Position numbers and translations under genes: made by a program
Notes under the pieces: generated by a model
The model's database searches: none
What the model was told of the DNA's origin: nothing
What the model saw: the letters and a program-made list of their open reading frames with translations, nothing else
Shown: positions 44,614 through 50,783 of the stretch, piece after piece
How the letters are laid out: every line of letters begins with the position of its first letter
Position numbering within the stretch: the stretch's first letter is position 1
DNA from: an uncultured Bacteroidota bacterium
GTDB lineage: Bacteria > Bacteroidota > Bacteroidia > Flavobacteriales > Flavobacteriaceae
NCBI GenBank assembly: GCA_913041125.1
Contig: CAJWHM010000012.1
Location: forward strand, 1-50,783
DNA length: 50,783 nucleotides
Direction of reading: 5' to 3'

Positions 44614-46659
44614 TTGAAGTCAATTTGGAAATTTATAGTAGCTCAACAAGGATTATTTTATAAATCTTTACTAATTCTATCTAGTTCAGCTCTCACTTTA
44701 TATTTATTTCCTCTTGGAGGGCAATTTAAATATGAGTTTCAGAAAGGAAGAGTATGGCAATATCCTGATTTTTATTCACCATTCGACTTTTCTATTCTTA
44801 AAACAGAATTAGAATTAAAAAAAGATGAAGAGAAGGTTATTAAAAATTTAAAACCATATTTAAGAGCTGACATAGATATTAAAAATCAAATATTTGAAAA
44901 ATACTCAAAAAGTTTTGATAGTTTATTAAGTAGTGACTTAGAAATTGAAAATTTTGATAGTCTAAAAGATTTTGGATTTGAACTTTTAAAAGAAATTTAC
45001 TCTTATGGTGTTCTCCCCCCAAATTATAAACATAATGGGAATGAATCTGTTTTTCTTATACAGGAGCAAATTGAAATATCTACAGAAATTAGTCAATTAT
45101 TTTCTTCAGAGACTTTATTTGAATTTATAAATAATAAATTAAAAGAAACTCAATTCATAAAATATGAAGATTTTTTTAAGGATTTATTTTTTGATTTAAT
45201 TATTCCAAATATTACTCTCGATCAAGATTTCTTTATTACTGCTGAAAAGGAAGCTCTTCAAAATATTTCACGTTCAAAAGGATTCATTGCTTCTGGGGAT
45301 TTTATTATTGCTGAGGGTGAGCTATTAGATGATGAGACATATGAAATATTAAATTCTTTGAGAAAAGAATTTACCCTCCAACAAGACAGACGAAACTCGT
45401 TTTTTATTGTTTTCGGATATGCAATACTTATAATTTTGATATATGCGATACTTTTATTTTTTATTTATAATTACAGATATGACATTTATGAAGATAATAG
45501 AAAACTAACTTTTATCTTTTTTAATGTTCTGATAGTTATTGTAGCTTTTACATTAACAATTAATTATAATACTAATTATGTATTCGCAGTACCTATATGT
45601 ATACTTCCTTTAATAATCAAAGCTTTCTTTGATTCAAGATTGGGATTGTACACTCATTTACTTACGGTTTTACTTGTAGGGTTTTTGGTCCCAAATAGCT
45701 TTGAATTCATTTTTATTCAAATTACTGCTGGAATTATGACGGTTTTGTCACAAACAAAACTCTATAAAAGAGCAAATTTATTTTTAACAGTGGGACAGAC
45801 ATTTATTATTTACATGATTGGATACATTTCATTTACAACAATTCAAGAGGGTTCTATTTTAGAAATAAATTTTGCTCCGATTACTATGTTTTTGTTAAAT
45901 GGTTTATTAATGCTTTTTGTACAGCCTTTAATTTATATTTATGAACGTTTATTTCGTTTAGTTTCAGATGTTTCACTATTAGAATTATCAGACACTAACT
46001 CTATTTTATTGAAAGAACTTTCCGAAATGGCACCTGGAACTTTTCATCATTCTTTGCAAGTTGCTAATTTAGCAGAAGCTGCAGCTAATGAAATTGGAGC
46101 AAATTCACTTCTTGTAAGGGTTGGTGCTCTTTATCATGATATAGGAAAATTAATAAGGCCATCGTATTTTTCGGAAAATCAAAAAGCTAGTGTTTCTCCA
46201 CATGATGAAATAACACCTAGACAAAGTGCTAAGATTATAATAAGTCATGTTATAAATGGTATTAAAATTGCACAAAAGCATAATATTCCTGATCGTATAA
46301 TCGACTTTATAAGAACACATCACGGCACATCATTAGTTTTTTATTTTTTTAAAAAACAAGAAGAAATTTCGAGTGAAGATTTTAATATAGATGACTTTAA
46401 ATATCCTGGACCAAAACCATTTTCTAAAGAAACAGCAATATTAATGATGGCAGATTCTGTTGAAGCAGCATCAAAAAGCTTGAAGTCTCCGACTGTTGAT
46501 GATTTAAAAAAATTTGTAAATAAAATTATTAATAGTCAAATGGCTGATCAACAATTCAATTCTTCAGATATAACTTTTGCAGAGATTGAATTAGTAAAAA
46601 AAGTACTTTTTAAAAAATTAATTAATGTTTATCAATTGAGAATTGAATATCCTGAATAA
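44614..46659 (+). CDS. 7TM receptor with intracellular HD hydrolase domain (PgpH-like)
   Basis: This 681-residue membrane protein has an N-terminal helix (LLILSSSALTLYLF), an extracytoplasmic 7TMR-HDED region to about 265, seven membrane helices at about 265-455, and a cytoplasmic HD phosphohydrolase domain from about 465. HD-domain metal motifs are HHSLQVANLAEAAA, LYHDIGK (HD near residue 506), RTHHGTSLV and a final MADSVEAAS. PgpH of Listeria, with the same architecture, degrades cyclic di-AMP; the same activity here is inferred. The start is a TTG at 44614, because a TAA lies three codons upstream in frame and no suitable ATG precedes the first helix. Confidence 0.92.
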   Translation: MKSIWKFIVAQQGLFYKSLLILSSSALTLYLFPLGGQFKYEFQKGRVWQYPDFYSPFDFSILKTELELKKDEEKVIKNLKPYLRADIDIKNQIFEKYSKSFDSLLSSDLEIENFDSLKDFGFELLKEIYSYGVLPPNYKHNGNESVFLIQEQIEISTEISQLFSSETLFEFINNKLKETQFIKYEDFFKDLFFDLIIPNITLDQDFFITAEKEALQNISRSKGFIASGDFIIAEGELLDDETYEILNSLRKEFTLQQDRRNSFFIVFGYAILIILIYAILLFFIYNYRYDIYEDNRKLTFIFFNVLIVIVAFTLTINYNTNYVFAVPICILPLIIKAFFDSRLGLYTHLLTVLLVGFLVPNSFEFIFIQITAGIMTVLSQTKLYKRANLFLTVGQTFIIYMIGYISFTTIQEGSILEINFAPITMFLLNGLLMLFVQPLIYIYERLFRLVSDVSLLELSDTNSILLKELSEMAPGTFHHSLQVANLAEAAANEIGANSLLVRVGALYHDIGKLIRPSYFSENQKASVSPHDEITPRQSAKIIISHVINGIKIAQKHNIPDRIIDFIRTHHGTSLVFYFFKKQEEISSEDFNIDDFKYPGPKPFSKETAILMMADSVEAASKSLKSPTVDDLKKFVNKIINSQMADQQFNSSDITFAEIELVKKVLFKKLINVYQLRIEYPE

Positions 46660-46673
46660 TCTCAATAAAAAGA

Positions 46674-46704
46674 TTGTTTACTTTCTTTGGAAAAACTAAT
46701 TTTG
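46674..46704 (+). promoter_or_regulatory. Promoter of tRNA-Ser
   Basis: TTG (46674-46676), a 20-base spacer and TAATTTTG (46697-46704) match the Bacteroidota consensus exactly. Transcription would begin near 46710, six bases before the tRNA. Confidence 0.65.
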
Positions 46705-46715
46705 TCAACCAAAAA

Positions 46716-46799
46716 GGAGAGGTGCCAGAGTGGTAATGGAGCAGATTGCTAATCTGTCAACGTGTAAGCGTTGCCAGGGTTCGAATCCCTGTCTCTCCG
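46716..46799 (+). tRNA. tRNA-Ser(GCU)
   Basis: This 84-base tRNA has acceptor arms GGAGAGG (46716-46722) and TCTCTCC (46792-46798, one G-T pair) with discriminator G46799. The anticodon loop TTGCTAA has GCT at 46748-46750, reading AGC and AGT serine codons. The long variable arm (around AACGTGTAAGCGTT) is the class II form expected for serine, and the T arm contains GGTTCGAATCC. CCA is not encoded and must be added after processing. Confidence 0.97.
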
Positions 46800-46812
46800 C
46801 AATATTCTCTGT

Positions 46813-46843
46813 AAACCCCTGCTATTAGTGGGGGGTTTGTTTT
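46813..46843 (+). terminator. Terminator after tRNA-Ser
   Basis: AAACCCC (46813-46819) pairs with GGGGTTT (46832-46838), and a T-rich run TTTGTTTT follows. It lies 13 bases after the tRNA. Confidence 0.8.
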
Positions 46844-46844
46844 A

Positions 46845-46866
46845 TTAGAGACACATTTAGAGACAC
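46845..46866. repeat. Short direct repeat after tRNA-Ser
   Basis: TTAGAGACAC occurs at 46845-46854 and again at 46857-46866. A 12-base palindrome, TCTAGATCTAGA, follows at 46885-46896. The pair sits in the gap between the tRNA gene and the secretion locus, a typical place for an integration scar, but no integrase gene is present in the window. Confidence 0.4.
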
Positions 46867-46922
46867 TAGAGCCAAAAGTTAGCATCTAGATCTAGAGCTT
46901 CATTTTGATTTATAAAGGTTAA

Positions 46923-47795
46923 TTAAAAATTAAACTTTAAAAAAATCTCGTTACCACTTCTTGTAACTGCTGCCTGTCCACTTGGGACCCCAAAATCGTA
47001 TGCATAAGCGGCACTAAGTCCAAATTTAGTTTTAACAATCAATAAAACGTTAGTATAACCAACACTTTTGTATCCTGCACCTATTTCTACAAAATTTTTA
47101 AAATCTAGGGTACTTCCGATATGAGTTTGATTTTCACCATCAGGTATAAGTTTTGCACTAAAAAAAGGTTTTATTTTGGAGCCAAATACACCCATATCAA
47201 ATGAGGTTCCTGCAAGAAGATAAGTATTTGGTTTTTCAGACCCGATAAATGAGTTGTCCTTCACAAATTTAATAGGATTAAGAAAGTTGGGTATAGAAGC
47301 CGATAGAAAAAATTTTTCAGTTTTAAATAAAGCTCCAAAACCTACTACAGGAAAAACTGCATTACCATCAGTTGAAATTGCTGGATTTGCCGTATTTGTT
47401 ATTCTATCTAGGCCTTCTATATCTGTTATTTTTGAGGTTGCTCCACCTTTAATTCCTAAAAAGAGATTTGTTGATCCGCCCATGGTTATTTGGTAACTGG
47501 CATCAATAGCATATAAAGTTCTTCTATCTATAAAAACCTTATTTGAAATTACAGATGCCCCTAGAGATAGGTTTTTCTTTGGATTACCACTATAGAAAAA
47601 GTAGGAGATATTGGGAGCTTGGGCTATACCCTGCCAAGTTGATCGCGATGTAAATGACACTTGTCTGCCTTCACTTCCAACATATGCAGGGTTAAACGCA
47701 TTCATATTAAACCTTTCCATCAATAAATTCTCATTTACTTGAGAAAAACTAAATAAACTTATTAGTATAGAAAAAATTAAAAATTTGATTTTCAT
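46923..47795 (-). CDS. PorP/SprF family type IX secretion outer-membrane protein
   Basis: PorP/SprF proteins are outer-membrane beta-barrels of the type IX secretion system that work with substrates carrying a type B C-terminal signal. I start this one at the ATG at 47795 (290 residues), which places a signal peptide (IKFLIFSILISLFSFSQ) at the very N-terminus; an upstream in-frame ATG at 47831 lies inside the preceding gene. Family features are NMNAFNPAYVGSEG after the signal, followed by alternating beta strands such as NLSLGASVISNKVF and LFLGIKGGATSKI, and a terminal aromatic residue (LKFNF). It begins 10 bases after the stop of the large surface protein and should be its dedicated partner. 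Confidence 0.93.
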   Translation of the reverse strand: MKIKFLIFSILISLFSFSQVNENLLMERFNMNAFNPAYVGSEGRQVSFTSRSTWQGIAQAPNISYFFYSGNPKKNLSLGASVISNKVFIDRRTLYAIDASYQITMGGSTNLFLGIKGGATSKITDIEGLDRITNTANPAISTDGNAVFPVVGFGALFKTEKFFLSASIPNFLNPIKFVKDNSFIGSEKPNTYLLAGTSFDMGVFGSKIKPFFSAKLIPDGENQTHIGSTLDFKNFVEIGAGYKSVGYTNVLLIVKTKFGLSAAYAYDFGVPSGQAAVTRSGNEIFLKFNF

Positions 47796-47805
47796 GTTTT
47801 CATCA

Positions 47806-50783
47806 TTAATTGAATATATAAAGCCAACCATCTTTTACTTCATTGGAAGTACCCCCTAGTGATATTCTAAAGTAGTAAGGTCCTTTTGGTAAGGGTTGTC
47901 CTGTTCTTTGGTTTATTCCTGTCCAATCATTTTTGTAGTTATCAGACTCATAGACTACGCTTCCATCTTGAGCATAAACTTTAACACTAGTAAATGGATA
48001 ATCCTCTACATTGATAATCTTCCAAGTAGATTCAACTCCTGGCTGATTTGGTGTTAATGCAGTGGATATAATTATCTTATCGTCTGGGAAGCCATCGTTA
48101 TTTTTATCATCATCTTGACTATCTGGGATGCCGTCTCCATCAGTGTCTACACTTCCATTAGGATCCTCTGGGAAAGCATCTCTATAATCTGGCACTCCGT
48201 CGTTGTCCGAGTCAAAATCAAAGCTGTCATCTATCCCATCTCCATCTGTATCTTTACAATAATTAGAATCTAAAGGAAAGTCATCTTCTATATCGGGACA
48301 GTTGTCATTGTCATCATCTTCATCAACACAGTCAGGAAGTAAATCCCCATCAAAGTCTTCAGGAGTACTACTTCTGTCAAGAGGGTCACTCTGACACTCA
48401 ATCTCGTCTTGATCTAAATACTCATCGTTGTCGTCATCTAGATCTGCGTTATCTCCAATACCATCTAGATCATTATCTGACCACTCTTGTGCATCTAGAG
48501 GGAAAAGATCTTCAGTGTCTAAGTAAGTGTCATTATCATCATCCTGATCTATGCAATCTGCTATTTGGTCTTTATCTGTGTCTAGTGGAGTGTTACTACT
48601 GTCTAATGGATCTGTACCACACTCTAACTCATCAGCATCCAACCAGTTGTCGTTATCATCATCCGTATCAGCATTGTCTCCAATACCGTCATTGTCACTA
48701 TCTATCCACTCTGATTTATCTAACGGGAAGAAATCATCGGTGTTTTCATAACCGTCTCCATCAATATCACTATCAATACAGTCAGGGATAAAGTCTCTAT
48801 CTAAATCATCAGGAGTAGAGCTCGCAATTAAGCTGTTACTTCCACAAATGTTTTCACTTACGTTTTCGTATCCATCTCCATCAATATCATCATCACAAAC
48901 ATCACCTTTACCGTCATTGTCCATATCTGCTTGGTCCGCATTAGCAACTGTAATACAGTTGTCATCCTCATCGGCTATACCATCATTATCAGCATCTGGA
49001 TCCTGCTCATCACCAATACCATCTCCATCACTATCTACACTCTCTTGTGCATTAGTAGGGAAAGCATCTTGTGAGTCATTTACCCCATCATTATCATCGT
49101 CATCATCACAAGCATTGCCAATACCATCACCATCGGTATCTAATTGATTTGAATTAGCGGTGTCTTTACAATTATCACACACATCGCCCACTCCATCTCC
49201 ATCTGCATCAGCCTGATCTGCATTAGCTACTGTAGGACAGTTGTCATTTGCTCCTGTGATACCATCATTATCAGGGTCTTTTTGACTCTCAGCACATCCG
49301 TTTAAATCAATAGCTTCTCCGTTTGGTGTATTTGCACATTGATCCAGTGGATCTGTTATTCCATCACTGTCTGAGTCTGCATTTAAATTAACGGTATTGT
49401 TTGATTGAGTTGAAGAAGCTGTTGCTCCTTGCACATCAAAAATTGCATTTGCAATAGGAGCTACGGTAATTACTTCATTGCCATTAGGGGTTCCAGTGAG
49501 TGAAAGTCCTAGTTGAACGGTTGATCCATTTACTGTAATACTAGATGGAGTAGCTGAAGAAAGCGTTGCACTACCTCCTGTAAGAGATAAACTAAAGTCA
49601 TCTGCAGCGAGTGTTGTGGTTGCCTGAGAAGTTCCTCCAAAGACTGACTCAGAGAAAATAACTGAGACTGTTGAGTTGTCTGAAGCAATAGAAGTAGAGC
49701 TTATAACTGGAAGCTCATTCACATCATTGACACTTACAGTAAGGGCCTTAGAAAAGGTATTTGTTCCATCACTGGCTTGGACATAAATGTTTAATGTTGA
49801 ATTTGTTTCATAGTCAATATTACCGGCTACCAGCAGCTGAGTGCCTGAGATCGTAAAAGATGAGTTATGTTGATCATTTGAACCATTACCTGCCACTAAA
49901 CTAAAGGTAAAACTAGTTGTATCAGAATCCGTTGCTGTTAATGATCCTGCTAGTGTACCTATAGCTACTTCTTCGTCTATTGATATGGTAGATGTTGAGG
50001 TACCGCCAGTAATTGTTGTTGAGCTAGTAAAATTAATAGCAACTTCAGTATCTGTAAGAGCTCGGTTGTAGACTTTAACAGAATATAGTCTTGCACTAAC
50101 AGAATGATCAGAAGAGTTATTATTATACATAAAACCACCTAGAGTCACAGGAATATTTGTAAAATTATTTGTGGAGGTATTATTAACTCCTGAATTTAAA
50201 ATTGAAGTTCCATTTAAAATGACTTCTCGCTTGGGGTTTGTACTTGGTCTAGACCTAAAAATTATATGTATCTTTTGGCCAACTATATTTCTTTCTACGT
50301 TAATTCTGTCTGAAGTACCACAACATCCTCCAACATCATAATAAATATTATTGTTTGACCACGGAACATGGACATTTATAGCATAATCATGAGAGTCTCC
50401 TCTAAAATTAATAATTGATCCTCTGGCTGCAGTAGGCATCATAACTAATTCAATAGTATGATTTGTTTGAGATAAACCAAATGAATTTGAAGGAGGTCCG
50501 ATCATTCCAGTTCCATTAACCAAGGTGTTATTAAACAAAAAATATCCTTCATTATTATGGGTTGCGACATTGTTGATATCAAAGTGATTGCTATTACCAC
50601 TGATATCATTCCATGTATTTCCTGATCCAGAATAAGAATTTGAATCACCTGCATCAAGATGTAAAATAAGTGCGTCACTAGCAACTTCAAATCCTAAATC
50701 AGTAATTGGTTCTAAAACATTAGTTACAGATACTGTGAAGGCTTTAGCATAGTTTGTGGTTCCATCATTTACATTAACATAAA
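47806..50783 (-). CDS. Large calcium-binding-repeat surface protein with type B T9SS signal (N-terminus beyond window)
   Basis: The frame is open to the window end, giving at least 992 residues, so the protein is partial at its N-terminus; internal TTG or ATG codons are not true starts. From the N-terminal side it has the end of a cadherin-like domain (AKAFTVSVTN, about 50770-50720), a LamG-like region opening with ILHLDAGDSNSYSG (about 50680-50040), a second cadherin-like domain (about 49990-49715), a region resembling SwmB/Ig-like repeats (about 49715-49390), many thrombospondin type 3 repeats rich in DxDxDG (about 49390-48080), and a C-terminal domain with VEDYPFTSVKVYAQDGSVVYE, PLPKGPYYFRISL and DGWLYIFN. 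The last is the gliding-motility-type (CHU_C, type B) sorting domain. It is probably a secreted adhesin, co-transcribed with the PorP/SprF gene. Confidence 0.92.
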   Translation of the reverse strand, partial: YVNVNDGTTNYAKAFTVSVTNVLEPITDLGFEVASDALILHLDAGDSNSYSGSGNTWNDISGNSNHFDINNVATHNNEGYFLFNNTLVNGTGMIGPPSNSFGLSQTNHTIELVMMPTAARGSIINFRGDSHDYAINVHVPWSNNNIYYDVGGCCGTSDRINVERNIVGQKIHIIFRSRPSTNPKREVILNGTSILNSGVNNTSTNNFTNIPVTLGGFMYNNNSSDHSVSARLYSVKVYNRALTDTEVAINFTSSTTITGGTSTSTISIDEEVAIGTLAGSLTATDSDTTSFTFSLVAGNGSNDQHNSSFTISGTQLLVAGNIDYETNSTLNIYVQASDGTNTFSKALTVSVNDVNELPVISSTSIASDNSTVSVIFSESVFGGTSQATTTLAADDFSLSLTGGSATLSSATPSSITVNGSTVQLGLSLTGTPNGNEVITVAPIANAIFDVQGATASSTQSNNTVNLNADSDSDGITDPLDQCANTPNGEAIDLNGCAESQKDPDNDGITGANDNCPTVANADQADADGDGVGDVCDNCKDTANSNQLDTDGDGIGNACDDDDDNDGVNDSQDAFPTNAQESVDSDGDGIGDEQDPDADNDGIADEDDNCITVANADQADMDNDGKGDVCDDDIDGDGYENVSENICGSNSLIASSTPDDLDRDFIPDCIDSDIDGDGYENTDDFFPLDKSEWIDSDNDGIGDNADTDDDNDNWLDADELECGTDPLDSSNTPLDTDKDQIADCIDQDDDNDTYLDTEDLFPLDAQEWSDNDLDGIGDNADLDDDNDEYLDQDEIECQSDPLDRSSTPEDFDGDLLPDCVDEDDDNDNCPDIEDDFPLDSNYCKDTDGDGIDDSFDFDSDNDGVPDYRDAFPEDPNGSVDTDGDGIPDSQDDDKNNDGFPDDKIIISTALTPNQPGVESTWKIINVEDYPFTSVKVYAQDGSVVYESDNYKNDWTGINQRTGQPLPKGPYYFRISLGGTSNEVKDGWLYIFN
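48058..48732 (-). repeat. 225-bp higher-order repeat in the thrombospondin type 3 region
   Basis: Two consecutive full units of exactly 75 residues (48732-48508 and 48507-48283) share the plan FPLDxxEW, DGIGDNADxDDDND, ECxxDPLDxSxTP, DC.D and a DDDND ending. A third, diverged copy starts at 48282. By eye the DNA of the two full units is roughly two-thirds identical, so the copies are old but still recognisable. Confidence 0.8.

Noticed and set aside
48489-49147. Several open frames of 66-100 codons on the plus strand
   Set aside because: They are antisense shadows of the Asp-rich thrombospondin repeats and give low-complexity Ser/His-rich peptides.
1-50783. CRISPR arrays, insertion sequences, phage genes or toxin-antitoxin pairs
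   Set aside because: I looked for spaced direct repeats, transposase motifs and small paired genes and saw none; XerD is the chromosomal type.

Overview
The window is an AT-rich chromosomal segment, roughly 30% GC by eye, from a bacterium of the Bacteroidota, most likely a marine-type member of the Flavobacteriia. Several things point there. The gene neighbourhoods are ones I know from flavobacteria: YbbR–coaE–histidine kinase–response regulator, cmk–rpsA, pyrR–pyrB–rnz–pdxH–sixA–ppk1–ppx, DUF3822–rsmD and thrA–thrB–thrC. A PorP/SprF protein sits beside a type B type-IX-secretion substrate. Shine-Dalgarno sequences are essentially absent. Several promoters fit the Bacteroidota form TTG-N17-23-TAnnTTTG.

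Layout. Positions 1-3269 (+) hold the tail of a YbbR-like protein, coaE and a two-component pair. At 3266-4643 xerD (-) and aroQ (+) diverge. Positions 4644-5020 have no intact gene and carry the remains of a small membrane protein. At 5021-7355 (-) lie lpdA and two tandem, dissimilar msrB genes. At 7536-14394 (+) lie an MFS carrier, lon, cmk and rpsA, closed by a strong terminator. At 14493-21294 (+) is a long tight operon from pyrR to ppx. At 21300-23654 (-) are dnaX and miaE. The RNase P RNA gene (+) is at 23741-24031 and abuts the convergent rsmD operon (-, to 25973). At 26065-28045 (+) are a RecD-like helicase and an acyltransferase. At 28042-30742 (-) are a YebC regulator, an RmlD-like reductase and gcvT. 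At 30768-32387 (+) is a secreted aminopeptidase P. At 32384-39752 (-) are thrABC and clpC. At 39968-43701 (+) are gyrA and a TPR protein. An NlpC/P60 peptidase (-) and a 7TM-HD protein (+) diverge at 43738-46659. Then come tRNA-Ser(GCU) and, at 46923-50783 (-), a PorP/SprF protein and a large calcium-binding-repeat surface protein cut by the window edge.

How the genes work together. Most of the window is housekeeping: CoA, shikimate, pyrimidine, threonine, one-carbon and polyphosphate metabolism, DNA replication and topology, and protein quality control (lon, clpC). The accessory part is the right end beyond tRNA-Ser. There a secreted adhesin-like protein, with cadherin-like and LamG-like domains, many thrombospondin type 3 repeats and a type B C-terminal signal, is paired with the PorP/SprF partner that such substrates need for secretion or anchoring.

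The observations I think most deserve a second look are: a run of ten A residues in dnaX exactly at the end of clamp-loader domain III, where slippage in either direction would give a gamma-length protein; a 225-bp higher-order repeat in the surface protein; promoters that leave almost no 5' UTR before msrB and the 7TM-HD gene; and a structured leader before rpsA. I found no clear evidence of a wholly new system. There is no CRISPR array, insertion sequence or phage gene in the window.
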